Shown piece after piece: positions 1 through 11,089 of a stretch of DNA of 64,000 nt (positions are counted from its first letter, which is position 1; each line of letters begins with the position of its first letter). Source of the DNA: Hofstenia miamia (taxonomy: Eukaryota > Xenacoelomorpha > Acoela); assembly GCA_004352715.1 (NCBI GenBank), contig SCFE01000020.1, positions 965,235 through 1,029,234 of the forward strand, written 5' to 3'. The position numbers were made by a program, and so were the translations under genes. The notes below the pieces were generated by a model that saw only the letters and a list, made by a program, of their open reading frames with translations, was not told where the DNA came from and ran no database searches.

Positions 1-138
1 TACCACGTTATCAGTATTTTTCGGTATTGTCATAATATAGCGGCATTAGTTTCAGTATTGGTATACCGCCGGACTCTAGAACTTTATACAGGTAATTTGG
101 TTTTTTTGAACAATCAGTAATTAACTACTTATTCTAGG

Positions 139-176
139 CATGGACGCCTTGATAACTAGTTATCAAGGTGTCCATG
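139..176. repeat. 38-bp near-perfect palindrome
   Basis: The two halves read CATGGACGCCTTGATAACT and its reverse complement, centred between 157 and 158, with a single G/T mismatch. TTCTAGG occurs just outside each end in direct orientation. It could extrude as a cruciform or be a tiny fold-back insertion. No associated gene is seen. Confidence 0.8.
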
Positions 177-341
177 TTCTAGGCAATATTGTATAACAAT
201 ATCTATAGAATTAAGCATCCAATCAAATTCGTTTTTGATTATAATGTTTTGAATCAGTAATTGAGGTGTTGATTATAATCTTCCCAGTGATAGAAAAACA
301 CAATTCCTATTAAACTTAATTGCGGAATAAACAATTGCCGT

Positions 342-520
342 GCATCAAAATAATGCTCGTCTGAACGCACATCGTTCAAATTAGCATAGATCAAAAAGAC
401 GCTCGTCTGAACACTCCCAAATTTTGATAGATGCATCAAAAAAGCATAGATCAAAAAGATGCTCGTCTGAACGCACTTTCATCAAAAGGTGCGCATCAAA
501 AGGTTCTCGTCTGAACGCAC
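342..520 (+). repeat. Minisatellite-like array, four units with CTCGTCTGAACGCAC core
   Basis: The core CTCGTCTGAACGCAC (second copy degenerate) begins near 356, 402, 462 and 506, each preceded by an A-rich GCATCAAAA or GCATAGATCAAAAA spacer. Unit spacing is uneven, 44 to 60 bp. The core is CpG-containing, unlike the AT-rich surroundings. Function unknown. Confidence 0.75.
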
Positions 521-540
521 CTTAAGACTCAGAAATAAGG

Positions 541-1296
541 AATTTGTTATAAAAACGCGGGTAAACTGAATAAATCATTGACTAAAAAATGACAAGCGAT
601 AAAGATAATTTGGAATAACATCTTTCTCGCTTTAAATTCAGCCTACCGATTTATTTGCACAAATCGCTAGTTGTGAGTCCTGTATATTAACGTCATTGGT
701 ATTGTCAAGGTTTCTCAAAAAATAATGGCTCTAAAATTAATTTTCATTAAGGGGGCCCCATTAATGCATTCTTGAAGATGAAACATTTCATTAATTTATT
801 TTGAATTCTTCCCTTAATTTTCAATATTTTTCAAAGCACACTATTCATACTACGCTGAGATTCAGAAATTTCCCTGTAAATTCATTCCAAAAAAATTAGC
901 ATGTTATCACCTTATAACTGAGAACACTGATGGTGATACTAGAGTCGACATTATGGTGTCCAATTTAGCAGCTACAACATTGGCAGAGCAGAGATGAAAA
1001 TAATTTGAAAGTTTTTGATGTCAAATGTCAAATCTCTTTGAACATATTTTTAGTTCTCTGAGTGTTGGTTTACTGATTATCAACAAAATATTTCATCCCA
1101 AAAATACTAGGAACAGTTTTTATCAAGATGAACAAATATTGTGAGATGAAAAAGTATTTGAAAAGTATACAATCAGACAATGGCATGCGGTCTGGGTCAG
1201 TTGGGTATGCAGTGGGGACCCAATATCAGTGAAGAATAAGAAATATTTGTTTAAGTGTAATATTATAATTACCCTTGTTGTTTTTGAGCAACATTA
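541..1296. other. No recognisable gene
   Basis: AT-rich DNA with stops in all frames and no recognisable repeat family. It runs into a TA microsatellite. Confidence 0.6.
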
Positions 1297-2238
1297 TATA
1301 TTATATATATATANNNNNNNNNNNNNNNNNNNNNNNNNNNNNNNNNNNNNNNNNNNNNNNNNNNNNNNNNNNNNNNNNNNNNNNNNNNNNNNNNNNNNNN
1401 NNNNNNNNNNNNNNNNNNNNNNNNNNNNNNNNNNNNNNNNNNNNNNNNNNNNNNNNNNNNNNNNNNNNNNNNNNNNNNNNNNNNNNNNNNNNNNNNNNNN
1501 NNNNNNNNNNNNNNNNNNNNNNNNNNNNNNNNNNNNNNNNNNNNNNNNNNNNNNNNNNNNNNNNNNNNNNNNNNNNNNNNNNNNNNNNNNNNNNNNNNNN
1601 NNNNNNNNNNNNNNNNNNNNNNNNNNNNNNNNNNNNNNNNNNNNNNNNNNNNNNNNNNNNNNNNNNNNNNNNNNNNNNNNNNNNNNNNNNNNNNNNNNNN
1701 NNNNNNNNNNNNNNNNNNNNNNNNNNNNNNNNNNNNNNNNNNNNNNNNNNNNNNNNNNNNNNNNNNNNNNNNNNNNNNNNNNNNNNNNNNNNNNNNNNNN
1801 NNNNNNNNNNNNNNNNNNNNNNNNNNNNNNNNNNNNNNNNNNNNNNNNNNNNNNNNNNNNNNNNNNNNNNNNNNNNNNNNNNNNNNNNNNNNNNNNNNNN
1901 NNNNNNNNNNNNNNNNNNNNNNNNNNNNNNNNNNNNNNNNNNNNNNNNNNNNNNNNNNNNNNNNNNNNNNNNNNNNNNNNNNNNNNNNNNNNNNNNNNNN
2001 NNNNNNNNNNNNNNNNNNNNNNNNNNNNNNNNNNNNNNNNNNNNNNNNNNNNNNNNNNNNNNNNNNNNNNNNNNNNNNNNNNNNNNNNNNNNNNNNNNNN
2101 NNNNNNNNNNNNNNNNNNNNNNNNNNNNNNNNNNNNNNNNNNNNNNNNNNNNNNNNNNNNNNNNNNNNNNNNNNNNNNNNNNNNNNNNNNNNNNNNNNNN
2201 NNNNNNNNNNNNNNNNNNNNNNNNNNNNNNNNNNNNNN

Positions 2239-2270
<32 letters not shown>
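1297..2270. repeat. TA microsatellite with 925-N assembly gap (1314-2238)
   Basis: Alternating TA flanks both sides of the gap, so the missing sequence is probably an expanded TA microsatellite. Open frames across this stretch encode only Tyr-Ile runs and unknown residues and are not genes. Confidence 0.85.
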
Positions 2271-2273
<3 letters not shown>

Positions 2274-2874
2274 AATACTGGACATTAGACGTCCATAAAT
2301 ACGGGTAAACATTCTAAGAAAGGACACAACCTAAATTGCCAGCAATTGTCTTCATATGGAAGATATCACGAATTATCACGTATTAGTAAATTGGAAATTA
2401 AGACCATGCCGTTAAAGTTCGAATTTTATATTGTGTTTCATTTTGCTTTCTGTCTCTTTTCATCATTTACATGAATTTAGGATTTCAAACATTGTTTTTT
2501 ACACTAATCTTTTGCTTCAGTCTCGTGTTATTCTAGTTTTAGTTGCTTATATTAAGTGGCAGATTTAAGAGAAAATTATAGAATTGCGGTCCTCCATGAG
2601 GTTAATTTGTGCAAACTTAGCAAAAAAGTTGAAAAATTACAAACTAGTGCCTAATTTTTTCATTTTATTTAAAAATTGATCCAAAGGTTTGGCAATCATT
2701 CGCAAAATGTTTGAAATAACTTCCAAATGTTTCTAAAATTTACCAATCCTTGCAAAAATTTAGATAATATTTGCCAATTTCTATTTCTTTTAAATAATCT
2801 TACTCATTTTTAAGAATATATCAACCAAAGAGTGTGTAAAGATGAACGCGGACAATCTTATCAACATTCTGAAT
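2271..2874. other. No recognisable gene
   Basis: AT-rich noncoding DNA. There are several short imperfect repeats of the type TTTGCAAAATGTTTG/CCAAATGTTT, but no family could be assigned. Confidence 0.5.
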
Positions 2875-5213
2875 AAAAAAAGGAACATATTTTAAAAAAC
2901 TATAAATTTTCGTTTTCAGATTCTTAACATTTGCAGATCTAGACGAGGGAGACTTCTGAAGTCCCTCTTCGCCTATTTTTTTCTTCACTATATTTAATTC
3001 GCTCTATCACATTTTCAAGTGATGTCCTAAATATATTCACAATATTATTCATTTTCATATATGTTTGAAATTTTTGCATCTTTGTACCAAATTTTTCAGA
3101 ATTTCTGAAATATTAAACTAATTTCTAAATGAATTCGAAGACATTCAAACAATAGTAGAAAGCCTAAACTAGAACGTCATCAAGACCTTTAAAATTTTTG
3201 TCATAACATGTAGAGAAATGTATGAGGAATCCAAATTTAGTCAACCTAAAATGAGAAATAACATTCAAAATCAAGATGAAGAGGTTCAGCAAGAAATTTT
3301 TATATCTACCTTTGCATATATTAATTAAATTAGCTTACCTCAAGCCCTTTTAAATTTAGGCAAACCCTTAAGAATGATTAACTAAAGCCCTAAACATAAA
3401 ACTGAATTTTTCAACAATTTTAAAAATTGATATCTGTCATAATAATATGCATGTGCGTTAAACCAATTGTAAATAAAATTCAATCAAAATGAATTCCCGC
3501 AATTGCTTTTCATTTATAAATGTTATCATTTTGGGGATTGTGTGTGATACAATATTTGTTAAAGCTCAGTTTGTGTGAAGAAAGGCCATGTAAGTCGAGT
3601 GAAATTGAACGTTTACGGGTTGGTGATTTATCTGATACTCGTTGCAAGATAAATAATGATGTCAGCGTTGAATTGAATGCTAAGCAAAATTATATTTCTT
3701 TTACTGGTATGCATAAATACTCTAGTTTAGACTTGGATTTAAAACCAAGACTTTTTAAGAAATACAACATCTATTTGAAAAATCTCATTTTGAAAAACCC
3801 TATCATTGCTAGTGAAGGCATGATGAATACCATTCTAACGAATGTTACTATGTACTATTCTGGAAAGCCAATGATTACATGTAATAAAGGGTGTCTTATT
3901 GAAATTTACCACTGTTATATTACAAAGAGTTCCATTTATCCTACCAGGCAAAGAGAATCAGTATTCAATCTAGATTGCACAAAGCTTATGTTTTTAGTCT
4001 GGTACACTATATTTTCAAATGTTTGGAGCTTTAGAAATCTTTTTGATATAAGAGTAAGAAATGGCACATCAACACGTAAAGGTGGGCTTGGCATATCTGA
4101 AAGTTCTTTTTCAGAAATTGGAAATTTTCAAAATCTACTTCACACATCTAATGTAAATATAAATTTCCGAAACAACAATATATTTCAAGTTCAAAGGCTG
4201 GAAAATATTTTTGATATTGATTCGGCTGGCTCAGTAGATATAATATTAAACACCATTCACCTTAACATAAACTTTATTTCTTTACTCAACCTTATCAGAT
4301 TCACTCAAGATTTAAAATTTCAAAATAATAGTGTTGCTTTGAATTATGGTGAAAGACTTATCAAAACTAGCAGGGAGGTAGAAATAGATGATTTTCGGTG
4401 GAGATACAATAGATATAAAACGAATTTTTTCACATATGCTAGTGGTACATTTCTAAGAAATGAATCTACAATTGGTAATAACAGCATTATGAAAAGAATT
4501 TTTTCTAGTAGTCAGTGGAAAATTCATTTATTTTTCAAAAGCGTTTTATTAAATCGATGCCCAAACATGAAGATTACTGATCGATTTCGATTATACTTTG
4601 ATTTTGAAGACGCGACTATTGACATTTGCTCCATTGGAAAAGAGTTAAAATATCGAAAAGTATCTCCTCCATATATTACCGTCTGCATTTGCATAATAAT
4701 GTTTATAATTTGTGTAATGTCAATTATTCTAAATATTGCATATTCTAGACCAAAAGTCTTTCAAAATCGAAAGACTGACAAATCTACACAGATTTACCAT
4801 TTTCCCAAATCTGATGAACGAACGTCTACGAGACACTCATAATGTTTATGCTACCGCTGCCGAAATTTTTGCAAAAGGGCAACTGCTCAAGTTTCTTCTA
4901 ATAAAGCAGACGGTAGTTATTCTGATCACATATACACGATTCCTGGTTGATTATCAATTAGTCGAAATAAAATTTTCCACATATTTGAAAATGATGGAAA
5001 ACTATGGAATGATAACTGTAATTTAAAAGGATCTTGTTATTAAATAAACAAATAGCAAATGTTTATACAAAGAATCTTCAAATTTTAAAGGGAGGATTCC
5101 AATTAATTTACTTGTAAATTAAGTTTCAATTAAATATTTATTGATCTTTTTTGACAAATTGAATTAATTGTCCAATTAGTAACTTTTTCAAGTTTTTGAA
5201 ATATTTTCAAATA
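2875..5213 (+). repeat. Segmental duplication, copy 1 (contains the 440-residue ORF)
   Basis: Blocks of this segment recur in the same order and orientation at 25735-29830. The shared blocks are the upstream stretch with TTTTCAGATTCT and AACATGTAGAGAAATGTATG, the 200 bp before the ORF, most of the ORF, and the 3' flank ending in AACTTTTTCAAGTTTTTGAA. The second copy differs by a hAT insertion and an extra block of about 340 bp. This copy ends abruptly where an LTR begins at 5216. The duplication therefore carries a whole gene with its flanks, not a retrocopy. Confidence 0.8.
3520..4842 (+). CDS. Putative type I membrane protein, 440 aa, unrecognised family
   Basis: I do not recognise this protein. 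From this ATG the N-terminus is hydrophobic (residues 1-19), which would serve as a signal peptide. The presumed ectodomain (about 20-380) has five N-glycosylation sequons, scattered cysteines and a periodic alternation of hydrophobic and Asn/Ser-rich strands at about 20-25 residues, suggestive of a right-handed beta-helix. A transmembrane segment lies at about 385-407 and a basic tail of about 33 residues follows. Two oddities suggest decay or mis-set boundaries. An ATG at 3489, one base out of frame, also encodes a signal-peptide-like segment ending VKAQ. A tandem GAAC at 4816-4823 shifts the tail out of a frame that the second copy keeps. The true start and end are therefore uncertain. The paralogue at 28.0-29.2 kb is clearly a pseudogene. 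No intron or promoter is resolved. Confidence 0.55.
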   Translation: MLSFWGLCVIQYLLKLSLCEERPCKSSEIERLRVGDLSDTRCKINNDVSVELNAKQNYISFTGMHKYSSLDLDLKPRLFKKYNIYLKNLILKNPIIASEGMMNTILTNVTMYYSGKPMITCNKGCLIEIYHCYITKSSIYPTRQRESVFNLDCTKLMFLVWYTIFSNVWSFRNLFDIRVRNGTSTRKGGLGISESSFSEIGNFQNLLHTSNVNINFRNNNIFQVQRLENIFDIDSAGSVDIILNTIHLNINFISLLNLIRFTQDLKFQNNSVALNYGERLIKTSREVEIDDFRWRYNRYKTNFFTYASGTFLRNESTIGNNSIMKRIFSSSQWKIHLFFKSVLLNRCPNMKITDRFRLYFDFEDATIDICSIGKELKYRKVSPPYITVCICIIMFIICVMSIILNIAYSRPKVFQNRKTDKSTQIYHFPKSDERTSTRHS

Positions 5214-5215
5214 CA

Positions 5216-6480
5216 TGTGACATAATCAGCATTAGAGAAAAAGATAATATTTAAAACTTTTATTTTGACTAATTTTTGATTAAACTGTTTTATATCAATT
5301 AAAACCTTTCTGTAAGCTAAGCTATAAATACATTTGGGAAAAGATTTGGCAAAAAGTTCCAACCGAAATCGCATAGCTACAGGATAGCCAAATTTAACAC
5401 GTTGCATAAGATTAGCAGAAGGATTTCAACTACCCAGTAAACATAGAAACTGTTGTAACGACGTCATTTTTGTGGTGTATTGGCGTTTAATAGGCATTGA
5501 ATTGTTTGAGTGGCGTTTATAGTGCAGTGTATAATTCCGAACTAGCAAAAAATATTTAAAACTAGAAATAATTTAGTATTATGACAATTTGAAGATAAAT
5601 TTTTTAAGAACTGCATTTTTATTTATAGTTTGTCATTTTATTGTGAAAAGGCGTTGTTTTGTAATGCCGTTTTAGTGCCATTATTATGTCGTTCAGCGAC
5701 GTCATTATGACAGTTCGATGTTTACTGGGTAGGGAAATAATAGTAAACGAAAAACAGGTACATGTTAGCATTGTAGATTTTTACTATAAATACTGTGTGG
5801 AATTTATAGTTAGTTGATGAAATAACATAACTTTGTATCATGTTTTATTGTTATTACAATGGTAAACTAAATGTTCAGTCACACGATTAGCTATTCAGTG
5901 ACTCTCACCATTGCACTTATCTGCTAGCTGAGAGGCATTCTTAAAATCTACACTTGACATCAGCTTTATCGGTAGCTTTACCACTCTGCCCTGTCTAGTG
6001 AAAGTGCGTCTTTAGGTTAATGTTAGGCATAGGAGTTTTTCTTCATTTAGCTTAACCTATCAATGGATTCACTTGATAATAAACCTCCGCATTCTAAATA
6101 GCTGTATAGCTAACCTTATGCTAACCCTTTTTATTTTAGATCCAAAGTTATTTTTGGTAACAAATATAACAGATTTATTATACATAAGAAGTGCCTTAGA
6201 GCACATTATTACATTTGTTGATAATTATTATAGCTTCAGAGATGTACTTAAGTGATGGTCGTTTTATCACCACAATAATTGCTCACATGTACTGAGGGCT
6301 AGTTATCTATTTATATTTAGGGTTAGTTACATGTAAGATCAATAATAGGTGAAAGCAGTATGGTTGCAAACTTTGAGTTATTACTCATTATAACAAGAGC
6401 AATTATTGTACACCACTAGGATCACTTCACTACTACCACGTTTACTAAGCTAGTTCCTTTATGAGTCACAAACAAGGGCG
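5216..6480 (+). mobile_element. Ty3/gypsy-type LTR, 3' end not found, MITE inserted
   Basis: It starts TGTGACATAATC, like the minus-strand start of the solo LTR at 19.6-21.0 kb. It contains diverged versions of the family landmarks seen in the young LTR at 35.9 kb: AATGGTAAACTAAATGTTCAG, TTAGGCATAGGAGTTTTTC and CTCACATGTACTGAGGGCTAG. The terminal TCTACA was not found. A 297-bp MITE interrupts it at 5433-5729. It terminates the segmental duplication copy 1. Confidence 0.65.
5433..5729. mobile_element. 297-bp MITE, CCCAGTAAACAT terminal inverted repeats, TA target duplication
   Basis: The left end reads CCCAGTAAACATAGAAACTG and the right end, reverse complemented, CCCAGTAAACATCGAACTG. TA lies directly outside both ends (5431-5432 and 5730-5731). 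No coding capacity. Inner motifs such as GACGTCAT occur near both ends. The termini resemble those at 9297 and 17743, so this is probably a non-autonomous relative of that larger element. Confidence 0.85.
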
Positions 6481-7342
6481 CTGCGAGAAACTTCCTAAAG
6501 GAGGGGCAAAAAATTTTTTGCATGTTTGTGTAGAAAAAAATATTTCATTTTTTTAGGAAATTCAATCATTTAATTGAAGGAGAACAAGATGAGATTTTAT
6601 TTTCCAAGCAGTTGATTATCCAAAGTAGTGTTCTAGAATCTGCTTTATTCTCCTATCCTATGTGGAAAATATAAGAACATAGGCCTATTGTTTGTTAGTT
6701 TATACCACTTAACTATTTTGGAATCAATATTTACCATATCAGTAGATTTTAAAATAACATTATTTTCCAGATATTAATCAAAGATTTAACCTGGTTTAAT
6801 GGTTAAATTAAGTTTTGAGCAATTCTGTTACCCCAACAACAACTAGAATAGGATTTTGAGCTCATATCAAATAGGAAGAACCTGATATTTTCTGAATTTT
6901 CAACGTTTTTTACGTACTTTTTGAATGGAAAATATAGGAGCCATCCTAACTTTGCTTGTTTAGATTCAACAAAAACATCAATAGGCTAAGTTTGGGGCAA
7001 CTTTTCTGGGTTAGTAAAATATCAGCACATAAGTTGCTTAATTAATAATCTTTCTTCTTTCCTTTTCGATCTTGGTTTCTCAGCAGCTTATGGGATGGAT
7101 TATGCTACACAAGCAAGAATTAAAGAATTTTTCTTTTGAGTTAAGATGGATTTCTTTTCAGGGAAATATTATTGGTTATTTTTCAGTAAAACGTAGTGAA
7201 TTTTACTCATGAAAAGCAAACAAAAAATGTGGAAAGTAACCCTAGAAATTATTGAATTGAAAAATGAGTGAAAGAAAATAGAACACAAAGAGCTGGAAGA
7301 AAAGTATACAAAGAGAAGAAGAGAATAGCTATACTCACTGCT
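6481..7342. other. No gene; possible LTR end fragment near 7040-7109
   Basis: Mostly unrecognised. At 7091-7109 the sequence ending GGATTATGCTACA, preceded by TCAGCAGCTTATG, resembles the start of a minus-strand LTR of the families at 22.3 and 58.0 kb. The rest of that LTR was not found here. Confidence 0.35.
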
Positions 7343-8860
7343 AACAAAAAGAAAATGGTGAATTCTAGAAAGAAGAATAAATTTAAAGCTAAATTGCACA
7401 AAACATGGAATCCCCTGAAATTCAAGGCAACACGTCAATCCCAGACAGTGAAAATTTCCCATCTGAACAAGTCTTACAACCCACTGGCAACAATAATCAA
7501 AAGTTACTAAAAAACATTCAATTGCAAGTACAGCAATTAATTGGAAATCAGTAACATGTAAAAGCAACACTGGATAGATGAAATGTGAAGGACTTGGTGA
7601 ACAGAAAGAATTATTCCAACAACAAAGAGTAATGTTGACAAAAGAACTAGAAAAATATTTAGCAATGGCATCTGAGTTGAATGACGAAAACATCAGGCTC
7701 AGAGAAGAAAATGAAAACAAACAAATCAAAATCAATACCAAGAGACAAACTAAGGTTAATGAGATTGAGCAATGATTAACAATAGGAAAAAAATCATTTA
7801 TGCTGAAATAGTTTGCAAAAAAATAGAAATACAAGAGAAACCAGAAAATCTAAACAAAGTGATCTTAAGCAGCACATTGTTGAGTGAACAACAAAAACCT
7901 GAACTATCAGAAGAGGAATTCATCAACAGAATAATAAACAGAATTTCAAGTCAGATTAAGCAGGAGGTCAGACCCAATAAAAAAATTGAAAACCTATTTC
8001 AAGACTCAATAGTGGAAGAAAACAAAAATGATGACCTCAGCCCATGTAAGGCAATATTGCCAATTTCACCAGAAGAATTGACAATTACTCACTGACATTC
8101 AGTGAATGAATTCAGATGTATGAAATGATAATGAAAGAGTGCAGAATTACGCAAGAAGCAGCAGCAGTATAATTCCCCTTATAATTAGTAGTGGCAGCAT
8201 ACCAACATTATTTGGTACTGAGTATTGAAATAAAATAGAATTACAAACGACTGATATTATAATAACAACTGCTTTAAAAGTCAATATCAGATGATATTAA
8301 ACAGATTTAATTGAACTGAAGAGATTATTTACAAAACAGGCTGAGAGACTAAGCTCCAGGGAAGAACATTACTCCAGATATGATTTATTTTCACATATCT
8401 GTGAGGGTCTTCCAGAAAGCATCTGCAACCAGTTTGAGATTAAATGCAACACAACTGATTCCCTAGAAACTATAATAAGAAAAGGATTAGCAATACAAAT
8501 CACTCTAGAAAATCATGCTAGGATCAGAAAAAAATTGTGGTCAACAAAATGAACCCAACAGCACAAGGAAAAAATCAGAAAATATTTGAGAACAAGCTGA
8601 TAGCAAAAAATTCAGGGAAAGAGGAATTTTTAAAAATTAAACTAAAAGATGGAACAATAAGGAGAGTTAAGAAATGAGACTTATGCTGTAATTTATGCAG
8701 ATTAAAAGGTCATATCAAGAGAGATTGCAAAAGACAAATTAATCTCATAGAAGATGGGGAAGCGTACTATGAAGAAGAAGATTTAATCAATGAAGAAAAT
8801 GAAAACTCAGAAGAAGAGGAAGAAACAGAATCAACATATGATTTAAGGTAAAAGGAGAGC
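7343..8860 (+). pseudogene. Ty3/gypsy gag, decayed (plus-strand copy)
   Basis: Broken frames collectively encode a gag-like protein: a basic N-terminus beginning MVNSRKK, a glutamate-rich coiled-coil stretch (7578-7775), a linker (7772-8095) with LFQDSIVEENKNDD and CKAILP, a capsid-like region and a CCHC zinc knuckle (C-x2-C-x4-H-x4-C) near 8679-8720. The order and many residues match the gags at 37691-38841 and, on the minus strand, 57320-55713. Multiple stops and frameshifts make it non-functional. An acidic segment rich in Glu follows the knuckle, as in the minus-strand copy. Confidence 0.8.
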
Positions 8861-8875
8861 CACCTAATAACAGAT

Positions 8876-9296
8876 GAGCACCCATGTTAATTATGACCAA
8901 TATGATAAAATCAAACACAATCACAGTTGTGAAAAACTCTATCATGATAAAAGCTACAATTAATAAGGGAGCAGTTATATCAATCATCACAGATGAGTGT
9001 GCAGAGAAAGTAGGATTCAACAGAAACATAACAAACTCAAACAATTGATTAATAAATGCATTCAGCAGCTACATAAACACTAAAGGAAACCTGAATAGTG
9101 AACACAACATTTGCACTAGCTTTTATAGTGATCAACAAAAAGAAGCCCATTACCATATGAGATCATACTTGGTAAAGATTTCCTCACAAAATATAAATGT
9201 GTAATAGATTACACAACAAAAACCATAAATTGCAAGAAACAGTGTCAATGGCAGATGACAAAGAAAGCAAGGTGATAATAATATTTCAACTATCAG
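8876..9296 (+). pseudogene. Ty3/gypsy protease region, decayed
   Basis: It follows the gag directly. Readable segments include MIKATINKGAVISIITDECAEK and LINAF..YINTKGN, which align with the minus-strand copy around 55495-55719. In an active retropepsin the segment around KGA would be a DTGA/DSGA motif; here it is altered. The element is cut at 9296 by a sequence with CCCAGTAAACA ends and its reverse transcriptase is not seen downstream. Confidence 0.55.
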
Positions 9297-9600
9297 CCCA
9301 GTAAACAATTTGACGTCACATATAGTCACAAATTCGTCACAAACCATTTGTGACGTCTATGAGCTCTTTTGTGACTTTAATGTGAGCCATCTAGTGGAGT
9401 AAATACAATATTTTCAATGATATAAATTTTGTGCTATAATTCCTATAAATATTTTAAAATGAATATTATATATAATTTTGTTCTGTTTAATACAAGCAAT
9501 CATTTGCAGACTTTAAAATTTTTAAATCTATTATTTTCAAAAGTGCAATATACATATATTATGATAGGGACAAAGTTTGATTTTTAAATCAGAAACATGC

Positions 9601-10965
9601 GGTATCTTTAAAACCTGCCTTGGAGTTTAGCGCCTTGGAATGTCAATGCATTATGTATGACGTCATTTCTATTAAATAACTAACCATGGGACATTATTTT
9701 TATCAAAAATCTTTAAAACCTGCCCTGGAATTTTTTTTTATTTATATTTCTCGTCACATTGGACTATTTAACATTAAATTTATAGTGCATTGCACTTTTT
9801 AACATTAATTTTATCAGTGCCTTAGACTTTTAATCGTTAAATATTTATCATTATAGTTTTATAGTTTTACCTATGAATACTCTTGAGATCAGACATGATA
9901 CCAAAGGTGTTCTGTTCATTTAGATGTACAAATGGAATATCTAGAATATGTTTAATAATACAAGACTATTAGTTTAATGTACACAATATTTGAAGTAAAA
10001 AGTCATGTTTGTACTTTCATTAGAATAGGGGATTTAAAATTTCCAAGCATATGCTTATGAACAACCATATAAGGTTTTTCAAAAAACATACACCAGGTGA
10101 GGTACACAAGAGTACCTTTCAAATAAATATGTCGTCAGCACTACAAAGTGTAAAAAGAATCAGTGGCAAAATTGAATGAAGAAAAGTAAACAGGTCCAGA
10201 GTGTAGCAGTGGTAACCCAATTTTGTCAGATGAACACCATCTGCAGGCTTCTAACTACTTCTGCGGACAGAAGTAGAAGACAATGCAGGAAAACCTTCTG
10301 AAGAAACAAGTTCCAGTAATCTTGCTTGATGATATCTTACACCCATATTAGCTCTAGATGGTGATGCAAAGAAACACACATCTGTTGTTTGTCTTCAACT
10401 TGTGAAGAACAGTAATGATGCCAGCAGCTACACATTCTGCAGCAGAATCGTCTCTACTAACATCACTACTGCCCCAAATGACCACCACACACTTGAAACC
10501 CGAAATCTTTTCTGTCAGTTCAGCCAACATCTTCTTTTTCCCACCTTGATAATGCAGACGACCTCCTTGCTGATATAGAGTATGCCAGGATCGCGGAAAA
10601 ATCTTTGTGCCTGATATCCTGGCCACATGTGAGGTACCAATAATACAAATCTGATGGGTTTCCAGATAAGAATCTATTAAATATGAAATTCAGTATGGTG
10701 ATAAAGAAGTATATTGTGAACAAACATTTATTATATATATAAGTATTTTGTACTTAATACAGTAAATATAAAATTACTTGAAAAACATACATTCATTTAC
10801 AATAATAAGATAAATAATTTAAATTTTAGCAATAATGAAACAATCCTGGTTCTACCAGTAAAATCTAGGCATATTTGTTGCTGAAATTACTTCACAATTG
10901 TAAAAGACCAAATGCATTCCTGACATTCCAAGGTGCTACATTCCAAGGCAGGTTTTAAAGGTACC
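9601..10965. mobile_element. Internally deleted transposon with about 50-bp terminal inverted repeats
   Basis: The left terminus begins GGTATCTTTAAAACCTGCCT and the right terminus, reverse complemented, GGTACCTTTAAAACCTGCCT. Similarity continues for about 50 bp through GCACCTTGGAATGTC. The left 320 bp closely match 10973-11360, including the start of the C48-like ORF (TLEI.HDTK), after which the match stops. This looks like a deletion derivative of the adjacent C48/MULE element. It carries the SGNH-like fragment on the minus strand. Confidence 0.7.
10354..10690 (-). pseudogene. SGNH-hydrolase-like fragment
   Basis: In the minus strand, ICIIGTSHVARI followed about 50 residues later by VVVIWGSSDVS resembles the SGNH/GDSL esterase-type blocks I (G.SH or GDS) and III (GSND-like). 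Upstream the reading continues with SDLYYWYLT only in another frame, so there is at least one frameshift. It lies inside the 9601-10965 element near its right end. SGNH-like domains are carried by various invertebrate transposable elements. The assignment rests on two short motifs. Confidence 0.4.
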
Positions 10966-11025
10966 CACATATGGTATCTTTAAAACCTGCCTTGGAATGT
11001 AGCACCTTGGAATGTCAGGAATGCA
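10913..11025. repeat. 53-bp inverted repeat with 7-nt spacer
   Basis: The arms 10913-10965 and 10973-11025 are reverse complements with one mismatch. The spacer is CACATAT. The left arm is the right end of the 9601-10965 element and the right arm is the left end of the following C48/MULE element, so the hairpin is the junction of two related transposon ends. Confidence 0.9.
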
Positions 11026-11089
11026 CTGTGTATGACGTCATTTCTATTAAATAACTAACCATGGGACATTTTTTTAATCAAAAATTTTG

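Noticed and set aside
342-520. CRISPR-like array
   Set aside because: Repeat cores are unequal, spacers are themselves repetitive and A-rich, and the setting is eukaryotic.
1229-2327. Long open frames across the first gap, and similar ones at 16415-16766 and 41399-42829
   Set aside because: They consist of TA-repeat Tyr-Ile runs and unknown bases; frame continuity through N has no meaning.
7169-7834. 221-residue minus-strand frame rich in Phe, Leu and Ser
   Set aside because: It is the antisense of the decayed plus-strand gag, whose A-rich coding gives hydrophobic antisense translations.
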